Below, one piece after another: positions 44,098-53,086 of a stretch of 64,000 nucleotides of DNA; position 1 is the first letter of the stretch; each line of letters begins with the position of its first letter. Origin of the DNA: an uncultured Prevotella sp. (GTDB lineage Bacteria; Bacteroidota; Bacteroidia; Bacteroidales; Bacteroidaceae); the NCBI GenBank assembly GCA_905235325.1, contig CAJOLE010000008.1, positions 530 through 64,529 of the forward strand. The letters are read 5' to 3'. A program made the translations under genes and the position numbers. The notes under the pieces were generated by a model. The model had not been told where the DNA came from, searched no databases, and saw nothing but the letters and a program-made list of their open reading frames with translations.

Positions 44098-46478
44098 TGA
44101 GACGTCTATGGACGGTCTGCGTGATGCTGGTATGTATGACGCAGGCAGGAGCACAAGATGTGTCACAGATTCAGTTCTGTGACAAGCAATACGAGTACGG
44201 ACTGGGCAAGGACAGCATTACGCTCTTTCTGAAGGTGCTCGACAACGAAGGAAAACCCAACACCGAAATAACGTTAAACGATCTTGACAAGTATCTTGTC
44301 GTGAACGAAGATGGTGTGCTTATTTCTCCAGACCGCCGCAAGATTGCCTCACTGAATTCTGGTCAGCGAATTCCGAGCGACTATACCTTCTCCGTACTTG
44401 TTGACCTGAGTATTCCCGAAGAAGGAAAAGGGCAGATATTCAAGGCTTTCGGCCAATTGGTGGAGAGCGCACCTGACAGTTGCGTATTCCTTTCGTTCTT
44501 TGGCGATGAGGTAACGGCAAGTCAGTTGGTCACGAAGAGGAATCTCCCCGATTTTGAGCCAAAGTTCAAGGCACAGTCGGAGAACAAGTTCTTTTACGGA
44601 GCACTTTATTCGAAGTTGGCAGAGTTTAGCAGCAAGGAGGCCGAATTAGAGAGTTCGGTCACGACGAAAGCCGGTTATACCAGAAATGAGGCCATCACCA
44701 ACAGAGCCCGGAAAGCCAAGGACAAAAACATCCTGTTTGTTTTCATTGACGGAAACAAGCGTGCGAGCGACGAAGTCATCTCGTTTGTCGAGGTGACCGA
44801 TTACCAGTCTAACACGGAAAACATGGTTCCAAGAGTCTATGCCTTCTACTATACAGGCGACGGCGTGGACGAGAATGTGGAACTGACGCTGAAAGGTGTG
44901 TCGGCTCCGCGTGACAGTACCGGCCGCGTGCTTGCTGACCGTCAGGGTTCGTATAAGCCGTCTGCCGACCTGAGCAATGTACTTAGCAATTTCCAGCAGG
45001 CAGTGAAGGATGCCATGTATGACTTCGCCTTCACCTATCAGGCAACACCTGACAGGGCTTACACGGGTAAGGTGACCTACGTTGCCGAATGGAAAGGCAT
45101 GGAGGCCGGAACAGGCGAATACTCCATAGGCACAGCAGAGACTCCGTGGCCTGTCAAGGCTGAAAGTGCAGGCAGTGCAGTCGTCAAGTTTTTCGTGGCG
45201 CTGCTGATGGCATTACTTACTTTCCTGCTATTCTTCCTCGTCACAAAAGTCCTCATTCCATTCTTCAATTCGAGACGGTTTGAATCAAAATACTACAAAA
45301 GCTACGTCCCGGAAGAGAACGTTCAGCGCCGCATCTGCCATTATTGCCGTCAAGACATCTTGCCTGGGCAGAAAGTCGTGACAAAGTGTAAGCATATCAT
45401 CCATGTAGGCTGCTGGCAGCAGAACGGTTACAAGTGTGTCGAATATGGCCAAAACTGCAAAGAAGGCATACAGGATCACGTAGATTGGAAAGAGCTGTTC
45501 TCCAGGACATCACTGCGCGACAGTTATCAGACCATTTCTGGAATCGTTGCCGGACTTGTCAGCTGGATAATCTTTGAGTTAACCGGCCGCGGACTGTTCC
45601 CCTCCGTCGGATCAGCTATTGCCAAAACATTCTTCTATAATAAGGAGCAGGCGGCCAACCTCATGAACGACTGCACGAACAAGGTATCGGCATTCCTCAC
45701 CATCGGCCTGCTGCTGGGATTCTTCCTCTCCCTCGTGTTCCGCTATTTCGACGAATACCGCAAGAAGGACGCGAAGATCTGCCTGAAGATCGTCGGCCTG
45801 TCGCTGCTCTCCGGCATCATCGGCATGGCGGCAATGGCGGTCGGAGGTATTATCTTCTGTCTGTTGTTGTCAGTTGTGAACACGACTTACATTCCTTGGT
45901 ATTGTTCATTACCCGCCTACATCCTCTTCTCAGTCTGTGTAGCCCTGAGCCTTACCTTCAAGTCGTCCATTCCTATGAAGAGCGCCCTTTTAGGCGGTCT
46001 CTGCTCAGCCATCATCGGTTTCATCGTTCTCTACATAGGTTCCGCCCTCAGCAGCAGTGCCGGTTGGCTCAATATGCTGCTCGACTTTATCATCTACGGT
46101 GGCGGCCTCGGCGCATCGCTCGTTACGGTACGTATGCTGGCAGAGCGCTACTACTTGGTAATTAAGAACGGCGTAAAAGCCGGGCAGCGCATACCTATTC
46201 ACAAGTGGATGAACGCCACCGGTGGCGGTAATGTGGTACACATCGGCATGACCGGCGAATGTGAAATCCAGATGAACTGGGAGAAAAGCAATAAGGTAGC
46301 CAAGCAACACGTACAGCTTTACATTGACCATGCCAAGTCACTGCCCATGCTGAAGCCGCTGGCACCAAATGTCATCTATAATGTCAGAACAGAGTTGTCC
46401 GTCAACAAGCCCACAATCCTTTCCAACAGTGATACGTTCAAGGTGGGTGACACCGTATTCGAATACGTAGAGTCATAA
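44076..46478 (+). CDS. Multi-TM protein with vWA-like periplasmic domain, RING-type zinc finger and C-terminal FHA-like domain (candidate E3)
   Basis: CHYC...CKHIIHVGC...CVEYGQNC (45336-45458); FHA-like IGMTGECEIQM...HVQLYI...FKVGDTVFEYVE. Confidence 0.75.
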   Translation: MDKKKPIMRRLWTVCVMLVCMTQAGAQDVSQIQFCDKQYEYGLGKDSITLFLKVLDNEGKPNTEITLNDLDKYLVVNEDGVLISPDRRKIASLNSGQRIPSDYTFSVLVDLSIPEEGKGQIFKAFGQLVESAPDSCVFLSFFGDEVTASQLVTKRNLPDFEPKFKAQSENKFFYGALYSKLAEFSSKEAELESSVTTKAGYTRNEAITNRARKAKDKNILFVFIDGNKRASDEVISFVEVTDYQSNTENMVPRVYAFYYTGDGVDENVELTLKGVSAPRDSTGRVLADRQGSYKPSADLSNVLSNFQQAVKDAMYDFAFTYQATPDRAYTGKVTYVAEWKGMEAGTGEYSIGTAETPWPVKAESAGSAVVKFFVALLMALLTFLLFFLVTKVLIPFFNSRRFESKYYKSYVPEENVQRRICHYCRQDILPGQKVVTKCKHIIHVGCWQQNGYKCVEYGQNCKEGIQDHVDWKELFSRTSLRDSYQTISGIVAGLVSWIIFELTGRGLFPSVGSAIAKTFFYNKEQAANLMNDCTNKVSAFLTIGLLLGFFLSLVFRYFDEYRKKDAKICLKIVGLSLLSGIIGMAAMAVGGIIFCLLLSVVNTTYIPWYCSLPAYILFSVCVALSLTFKSSIPMKSALLGGLCSAIIGFIVLYIGSALSSSAGWLNMLLDFIIYGGGLGASLVTVRMLAERYYLVIKNGVKAGQRIPIHKWMNATGGGNVVHIGMTGECEIQMNWEKSNKVAKQHVQLYIDHAKSLPMLKPLAPNVIYNVRTELSVNKPTILSNSDTFKVGDTVFEYVES

Positions 46479-46481
46479 TTT

Positions 46482-47678
46482 ATGGAAAATAAGCAGCAAT
46501 ACGAATGGGGAGAGGGAGTCTACACACTCCTCTCCTGGTTCAAGAAGGATAGAGTGAAGGACGCCCACGTGCTCGTTGCCGGAGCTGGAGCCCTTGGCAA
46601 TGAGGTCGTCAAGAACCTCGCACTCTTCGGCATAGGTCACATCTATGTCGTTGATTTCGACCGCATCGAGATTTCCAATCTCACACGCTCGGTCTTGTTC
46701 CGCGAGGAGGATGCCTATAACCACGCCTACAAGGCCGAAGTAGTAGCCAGACGGGCTATGGAAATCAACCCCCAGATCAAGGTCACACCAATCGTTGGCA
46801 ACCTGTTCTCAGAAGTCGGCTTCGGTCTCTACCGCAGAGCAGATGTTGTCATCGGCTGCTTAGACAGCCGAATAGCACGCTACCAGCTGAACCGTTTGAG
46901 TCTGCGGGCTGGGAAAAGCTGGATTGACGGGAGCATTGAGAACCTGACGGGAGCAGTAAAAGTATATACTCCAGGACTAAGTTGTTATGAATGTGGCCTC
47001 TCGCGTGAGGAGTTCAACCACATCATGCTTCGCACAGGTTGTGCAGATGTAGTACGCAACCAAGGCGATGCCGGCCGTGTGGCCACTACACCTATAAGTG
47101 CTTCTATAGTTGGTGCTATGCAAGTACAGGAAGCGATGAAGATTATTCACCTTTCCGAAGACGGTCAAGCGCCATTCAAGACCCTTCAGGGGAAAATGCT
47201 TCGCTATGAAGGCATGACCAATACGACCAGTATCTATCGGTTTGCATCGTGGAAGAACACGTGTCCTGCCCATGAACTGTGGGACGACGTAAAAGAGTGC
47301 CGGGAACTGTCGGCAACAATGACAGTAGCCAGTATCTTGGAGAAACTTAGGACTATATTAGGTACAGAGACGGTGGAAATTAACATGCGCAACAACAAGT
47401 TCATTGACATCATCGTGTCAGACCGTCCTGAGAAAGAATTCAAGGTCATGATTCCCGAGTCAAGACTTGACAGCTATATCAAGGAGAACAAAGAATTGCG
47501 CCAACTGAGTTACCGCACATTGATTCACAAGCATTTCTTTGAGAACATTGACGACCGTTTCCCATATCAAGACCTGACACTCCAGCAGATAGGCATTCCA
47601 CCGTTCGATGTCATTGAGGTTTCAACTGATAAAGGCGTATCGCACATAGAACTGACGGGTGATGCCGCCCTTTTCTAA
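46482..47678 (+). CDS. E1/ThiF-family ubiquitin-activating-like enzyme with UFD-like C-terminus
   Basis: GAGALG (46581-46598), DFDRIEISNLTR, CYEC (46983-46994), Cys187 (47040-47042), LTLQQIGIPPFDVIEVSTDKG tail. Confidence 0.9.
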   Translation: MENKQQYEWGEGVYTLLSWFKKDRVKDAHVLVAGAGALGNEVVKNLALFGIGHIYVVDFDRIEISNLTRSVLFREEDAYNHAYKAEVVARRAMEINPQIKVTPIVGNLFSEVGFGLYRRADVVIGCLDSRIARYQLNRLSLRAGKSWIDGSIENLTGAVKVYTPGLSCYECGLSREEFNHIMLRTGCADVVRNQGDAGRVATTPISASIVGAMQVQEAMKIIHLSEDGQAPFKTLQGKMLRYEGMTNTTSIYRFASWKNTCPAHELWDDVKECRELSATMTVASILEKLRTILGTETVEINMRNNKFIDIIVSDRPEKEFKVMIPESRLDSYIKENKELRQLSYRTLIHKHFFENIDDRFPYQDLTLQQIGIPPFDVIEVSTDKGVSHIELTGDAALF

Positions 47679-47679
47679 A

Positions 47680-47728
47680 ACGACCAACTCCCCAAACGAC
47701 CAAACGACCAACTCCCCAAACGACCGCA
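47680..47728. repeat. Intergenic 24-bp tandem repeat CGACCAACTCCCCAAACGACCAAA
   Basis: Direct reading; same unit at 52021 and 54585. Confidence 0.8.
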
Positions 47729-48612
47729 TGATACCTCCACAACTGCTGCCTGGCGACATCAATGCCGAACTGTTGCTCTCGTACTATCCGAAAGGGGTCT
47801 GTAAAATACGCCTGAAAGGACTGCACAAGCGCAATACCTACCAGGACATTGTCGAGATGACTCCCCACAGCGACGACAGTTTCCTCCTGACCATCGGAAG
47901 GAACAGCCTGTACAATGTGCTGCCGGAATATATGTTCCACCCCATCGACCGCTTCGACAACCTGCCCAAATATGAGGAGAAGGAGCGGTTCGAAGAGCAG
48001 CTCGACCAGCAGAAAGAGGAGATAGAACATGCATACCGCTTCTTCGCACCTATTGACACGCTGCTCATCTGGCTGCGTAGCGAGGTCAGGGAGCGGCTGG
48101 AGCATTACGCCAAGGAAGACATCATCATGCAGCAGATTATCGGCGACAGATTGTCAGACAGTCAACGCTCCAACAGATTCATCCGTCAGATACTGCCTTT
48201 CTTGCCCCAGTGTAGAAACATCAGAGGAAACAAGACGCTGCTGACCCTGCTTTTACGGAAAGTATTCATGGAAGAGGGCTTGGCCATCGATGTCAGCCGT
48301 CAGGAAGTCACAATGACCGACGACCAGCCGCGCTATCAGGAGCGTGTTGATATGGTGGTTGGCGACGGTTTTGTCGGCAATTCATTTGACGACACCATCA
48401 CGACTTACACCATTTATTACTGGTCGGACGACGAGTGTGGCCCGCAATTCTTGCAGTTTGCACGTGAGGTTGAGGAATTGCGTCTTTTCCTCATGGACTA
48501 TTTCCTTGCCGTAGATGAGGTTCTCCATTTTAATCTCTGTCACGACGAGCCTCCACTTCGCCTTGGAGACGAAATATTCTATAATTACTTGAACTATAAT
48601 ACAAACCTATAA
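47728..48612 (+). CDS. TssG-like T6SS baseplate protein (start after repeat preferred)
   Basis: Position with TssK/E/F-like genes; NIRGNKTLLTLLLRKVF. Confidence 0.55.
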   Translation: MIPPQLLPGDINAELLLSYYPKGVCKIRLKGLHKRNTYQDIVEMTPHSDDSFLLTIGRNSLYNVLPEYMFHPIDRFDNLPKYEEKERFEEQLDQQKEEIEHAYRFFAPIDTLLIWLRSEVRERLEHYAKEDIIMQQIIGDRLSDSQRSNRFIRQILPFLPQCRNIRGNKTLLTLLLRKVFMEEGLAIDVSRQEVTMTDDQPRYQERVDMVVGDGFVGNSFDDTITTYTIYYWSDDECGPQFLQFAREVEELRLFLMDYFLAVDEVLHFNLCHDEPPLRLGDEIFYNYLNYNTNL

Positions 48613-48616
48613 AAAC

Positions 48617-49588
48617 ATGCAGAAAAGAATCAACTGGAAAAAGGGGATGCGCCTGACCGACGAGGTGCTGTCGGCCTCCGACCGTTGTACAGACGATGCC
48701 ATTGCCAAAGCCTTACTCTTGGCAGCAGCAGGTCGTTTCGGGCTCATCACCTCGACACATCCGTTCCAACTCTCACTGAGCATTTTGAAAGGATTCATAG
48801 ATGTCGAAGCATTATCATGTTTGGCCATCACGCGCAATGGGCAGATTATCGACGCGGAATTTGACACGAAATTCACTAATCTATTTGAATCGCGCATACA
48901 GATTCCCCCAGAAGCAGATGAAAAGGAATACATACTGACCGTAAGCCAATCAGCCAATGAGTGGAGGGAAGGCGGCGACGGCTTCAAAACGCCCGCACTT
49001 CAGTTTGCGCTGCTTAGCCCAAAGGCACCGTGCCCAGACAACGCCATGCCTATCGCCCGCCTCGTAAATGAAGAAGGTTGGCGTGAAGACAACGTGAACT
49101 TTGTCCCACCATGCCTGTTCCTTTCGTCACACCCTAAGTTCGAAGAGCTACATGCCCAGTTTGTCAGCCTGCTCAGAAGTATAGACGAAAAGACTCATCA
49201 ACAAGCCAAGGGAGGTGCTCAGAAGGCCATCAGTATTTACTGGCCTGTTGTCCGCCAGATGCTCATTACCGCAAATACAGAGCACGAAGAGTTGACTCCT
49301 ATCCGACTCCTTTCATGCGTACAGCAGGTTATAGCAGCCTTCACCATCGGATGTGAGATGGACGATGCACTTACGCTTGAAGATGCAGAGACGTTCAAAA
49401 ACTTCACGCGCGTGCCCTATAATTACAGGATAGCATATCTGCGAATCAAGCAAGGACTGGGAATGTGCCACGCGATAGACGAGAAGATTGACAAGTTCAG
49501 CCTATTAGAGAAGGTTGAGGCACCCCAGCCAGAGCCGCCACAGCCCAAACCAGATACACGTAAATTTTGGGACGGTAAGAGAATATGA
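48617..49588 (+). CDS. TssK-like T6SS baseplate protein
   Basis: N-terminal RINWKKGMRLTDEVLSASD and context. Confidence 0.55.
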   Translation: MQKRINWKKGMRLTDEVLSASDRCTDDAIAKALLLAAAGRFGLITSTHPFQLSLSILKGFIDVEALSCLAITRNGQIIDAEFDTKFTNLFESRIQIPPEADEKEYILTVSQSANEWREGGDGFKTPALQFALLSPKAPCPDNAMPIARLVNEEGWREDNVNFVPPCLFLSSHPKFEELHAQFVSLLRSIDEKTHQQAKGGAQKAISIYWPVVRQMLITANTEHEELTPIRLLSCVQQVIAAFTIGCEMDDALTLEDAETFKNFTRVPYNYRIAYLRIKQGLGMCHAIDEKIDKFSLLEKVEAPQPEPPQPKPDTRKFWDGKRI

Positions 49589-50079
49589 GTTTTATCAGCA
49601 CCCCCCTCGTATTCAAACGCTCAGGAGCATCCATCCTCCGCGACATCAACGACCGTATCACCATGCTGGACAACTTGGTGGAGTTGGTCGTATTTACACC
49701 CCGTGGCAGTTTTGCTGCCGACCCTGATTTTGGCTTTGAGTATTGGAATCACGAGTACTCCAACGTACACTACCGCGAGTTCAACAACAGCCAATTAGGA
49801 CGAATGGCAAAAGGTTTGCAGAACGAAGTCACAAAGAAAGAGTGTGAAGACAGCATCCGTAAAAGTCTTGCCACCTACGAGCCAATGCTGAAAAACATCG
49901 CCGTGTCAATTGTCTTGGACACTGCCACCAACAAGTCATCGCTCAGGAAGAAAATAGCTTCTAAATATGAGGTGAACGTTCTCGTCGAAGGACAGCTCGA
50001 CGACGGGCTGGGAACTCTCCAGCCTTACCGTAAGAGTGTGGTGTTCCTGGTAGAACCTACAGTGAAACGTTACAGATAA
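49585..50079 (+). CDS. tssE: TssE-like (gp25-family) baseplate protein
   Basis: LRDINDRITMLDNLVELVVFTPRGSFAADPDFGFE gp25-like. Confidence 0.75.
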   Translation: MSFISTPLVFKRSGASILRDINDRITMLDNLVELVVFTPRGSFAADPDFGFEYWNHEYSNVHYREFNNSQLGRMAKGLQNEVTKKECEDSIRKSLATYEPMLKNIAVSIVLDTATNKSSLRKKIASKYEVNVLVEGQLDDGLGTLQPYRKSVVFLVEPTVKRYR

Positions 50080-50090
50080 CGAAGCCCAAA

Positions 50091-50125
50091 ACTTAAAAAC
50101 TTAAAAACTTAAAAACTTAAAAACG
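50091..50125. repeat. 10-bp tandem repeat (AACTTAAAAA)x~4 upstream of tssF-like gene
   Basis: Direct reading. Confidence 0.85.
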
Positions 50126-50193
50126 AAGACGAAAACGGCTCCGCCCAGTTCCCGTTAACGTTCCCGTGAAGACACTCAACAAGAAAGACCATA

Positions 50194-51984
50194 ATGGACA
50201 TAGAATTAGAGAAAAGGATTAAGGAGGCGGTAGAGGTCCTGCAGCAATTGTCAGCAGAGCCCATCAACTTTCACGAGATGGATCCCATCGCCAAGATGAT
50301 GCTGGTAGCAATGGTAGGCGAGATTCAGAAAGTGCTGGATTATGTCGATGATATTAACCAACGGCTCGTTGAACGGTTCTGCACAGACTTCATACCCCGC
50401 CAGAAGGTCGACGCCATGCCAGCCATCTGCCTGCTTCATCCCACGTTGAAAGCCCGTGGCGAAAACGGTTTGCTCAGTGTAGCGGGTGATGCCTCGTTTG
50501 CTTATAAACATGAAATGCTGAAACAGCCGCTGACATACATACCGATTTTCAGCACCTCGCTTATTCCTCACTCCGGGCTGTACGTACTCAACCATCATCA
50601 GCTGCGCGATGGCGACACCATCGTCAAGGTCAACATGAATGACGCTAATCAGTTGTGGGTCGGCATCAAGTCCGCATCTGAAGTCAACTGTCTACAAGGG
50701 CTTTCCATGCTTATCAAAGGAACCAATGGCATTATGCCAGAGCATATCTATGCCGGTGTTTCGGACGATGAAATAGATTTTGCTACCATGCTTGAGATGG
50801 AGAGCATTGAGATGGCTGAGCCATTCGATGCCCAACAGTCGTCAGGCGAGTTCTTCTCCTTTGTAGAAAACTGGAAGGAGAACCTTCTGAACATGGGTGA
50901 CGCTGCTCTCGTCTACATCACCGATGGCCGCAAAGACCGCGACAGGTTCAAGCCGCGCCCTTTCCCCCGCGTGTTTCAGCAGTGGCTTGAAAGCGAAGTG
51001 CTCGACCGTTTCCAGCCGTCTACCATCTGGCTTCGCCTTGACTTTCCTGAAGGCTACTCTGTACCTGACGATTGCAGCGTGACAGTCAACATAGTCCCAG
51101 TAACCAATGTCGATGTCTGTTCGCTCACGCTGACCCAGACCCAGCCTATAGCAAAACTCCAGAAACAGGACGAGAGTTTCTTCCTGCATATACTGGAGAC
51201 CAGTACTGCGTCGAATAAACAGGGATTCAACAAGACGAATGACGAGATTCTGATACGCGACTTCGAAGCTAAGTGCTACGACAACGGCGACCTCTATCGT
51301 GATGTGCGTCGTTTGTACAATCGTTTCATTGATGATTATTACGCTTTCATAGAGTACAACGGCATCAAGGACGGCGAGGTTCTCCGCCAATTGCGTGAGG
51401 CCATCAACCGATTAGGGAAAAGCGTAGGAGGCCAGAACCAGAAGTTCAAGTTTGACAGCGGCACTTACGTCATGAAGAACATGAACCAGTATCCCGCCAC
51501 GACGTCTGTCAAGGTGTCGTACATCACAACGATGGGTAAGATAGGAAATACACCATATACGGGGGACGTTATGGAGAACCGTAAACACCCAGCCTTAGAG
51601 CAGAAGGTTCAAGTCATTGCTTCTGCCATGGGTGGTGCCGACAAAGCCTCGGTCGACGAACGCTATGAGCAGTTACGCTACTACGCCCTGACCAACGACC
51701 GGCTCTATACCCGTATGGATATCGATGCCTTCCTCCGCAAGGAATTGCTGGCAGAGTTTGGCAAGGACGAGTTCCAGCGCATCGTCATCAAGACATCAGT
51801 CCAAGGAGCAGGCGGAGAGTTGTCTTTAAGACGAGGCTTATACATCGACATCGAATTCCGCGACCGCAAGAACTATGAGCATGCCCGCTCAATAGCCTAC
51901 GACCATCTGATGGAACAGCGTATCCGCAATCGTTCCTGTATTGCCATGCCTATCATTGTCGCCTTAAAGAACCTTGAGGAGTAA
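50194..51984 (+). CDS. tssF: TssF-like T6SS baseplate protein
   Basis: N-terminal pattern, size and order after TssE. Confidence 0.7.
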   Translation: MDIELEKRIKEAVEVLQQLSAEPINFHEMDPIAKMMLVAMVGEIQKVLDYVDDINQRLVERFCTDFIPRQKVDAMPAICLLHPTLKARGENGLLSVAGDASFAYKHEMLKQPLTYIPIFSTSLIPHSGLYVLNHHQLRDGDTIVKVNMNDANQLWVGIKSASEVNCLQGLSMLIKGTNGIMPEHIYAGVSDDEIDFATMLEMESIEMAEPFDAQQSSGEFFSFVENWKENLLNMGDAALVYITDGRKDRDRFKPRPFPRVFQQWLESEVLDRFQPSTIWLRLDFPEGYSVPDDCSVTVNIVPVTNVDVCSLTLTQTQPIAKLQKQDESFFLHILETSTASNKQGFNKTNDEILIRDFEAKCYDNGDLYRDVRRLYNRFIDDYYAFIEYNGIKDGEVLRQLREAINRLGKSVGGQNQKFKFDSGTYVMKNMNQYPATTSVKVSYITTMGKIGNTPYTGDVMENRKHPALEQKVQVIASAMGGADKASVDERYEQLRYYALTNDRLYTRMDIDAFLRKELLAEFGKDEFQRIVIKTSVQGAGGELSLRRGLYIDIEFRDRKNYEHARSIAYDHLMEQRIRNRSCIAMPIIVALKNLEE

Positions 51985-52020
51985 AAACGTTTTCGTTTTG
52001 GTTTCAACACTCGATACTAT

Positions 52021-52071
52021 ACGACCAACTCCCCAAACGACCAAACGACCAACTCCCCAAACGACCAAACG
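52021..52071. repeat. 24-bp tandem repeat, second locus
   Basis: CGACCAACTCCCCAAACGACCAAACGACCAACTCCCCAAACGACC. Confidence 0.8.
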
Positions 52072-53082
52072 ATGTCAATTTCAATTCTTGAGAGAAAAAC
52101 TGTGCGAATGTTGTGTTGGGCAATATGCTTGTGTGCCTATAGCACATTTATCAAGGCGCAATCCTCATCCGACATTCTGGCATATATCGACAAGTATAGG
52201 CAGATAGCACTCGACCAGGAGAAGCAATACGGGGTTCCGGCATCCATCACATTGGCTCAAGGCATTCTGGAATCGGGTGCCGGACGCAGCGGACTGACGC
52301 GCAACTCCAACAACCACTTCGGCATCAAGGCTATGGGAGGATGGAACGGCTCGGTATATCACGCCTGGGACGACGAGCCACAGAAGAGCCGCTTCCGCGT
52401 TTACAGTTCGGCAGCAGAATCGTTCCGTGACCACTCCCTGTTTCTGAAGAACAACGGACGTTATCGCAGCCTGTTCTCCAAAAGCGTGTATGATTATCGC
52501 GGTTGGGCTATCGGACTTCAGAAAGCAGGCTATGCCACCGCCAAGAACTATGCCTCGGCTCTTATCGGCTTCATCGACTCCTATCGCCTCTACGCCGTCA
52601 ATGGCGGAGTGAAGCTTCGCGCCGGCAAGACTGTTGTCATCACACGCACCACGGGTCAGAACCGTACCCCGACGTTCGACGCTTCCTGTGTTCAGGACGA
52701 GGACGAGGAGTCTGAGGAGCAGCAGGCTGTCAGCAATGCCGTCCGCCGTTGGGTGGTCGACATCAACGACATCCGCTGCACCGTGCTCTACCCGGGAATG
52801 ACGCTCTCGTCCATTGCTATGAAATACGACATTTCCAAGCAGGACCTGCTTGACTACAATGAGATAGCCTCGGAAGCACGGCTTCAGGAGGGAGACATCA
52901 TTTACCTCGACAAGAAGAAAAAGAAGTTTACAGGCGCGCAAGACTATTATCGCACAAAAGCCGGCGACACGCTCTACGGCATCTCGCAGCAGTTTGGCAT
53001 ACGACTTGCCAGCCTGGCAAAGATGAATGATAAAGACATATTCTCCAATCTCAAAGAAGGCGAAAAAATAAAACTGAAATAA
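52072..53082 (+). CDS. Glucosaminidase with two LysM domains
   Basis: SITLAQGILESGAGRSGLTRNSNNHFGIKA; LysM at C-terminus. Confidence 0.88.
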   Translation: MSISILERKTVRMLCWAICLCAYSTFIKAQSSSDILAYIDKYRQIALDQEKQYGVPASITLAQGILESGAGRSGLTRNSNNHFGIKAMGGWNGSVYHAWDDEPQKSRFRVYSSAAESFRDHSLFLKNNGRYRSLFSKSVYDYRGWAIGLQKAGYATAKNYASALIGFIDSYRLYAVNGGVKLRAGKTVVITRTTGQNRTPTFDASCVQDEDEESEEQQAVSNAVRRWVVDINDIRCTVLYPGMTLSSIAMKYDISKQDLLDYNEIASEARLQEGDIIYLDKKKKKFTGAQDYYRTKAGDTLYGISQQFGIRLASLAKMNDKDIFSNLKEGEKIKLK

Positions 53083-53086
53083 CTGT

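Noticed and set aside
46482-47678. MoeB/ThiF cofactor-biosynthesis enzyme
   Set aside because: Neighbours are E2/JAMM/RING/Ubl rather than moa/thi genes, and the C-terminus looks like a UFD
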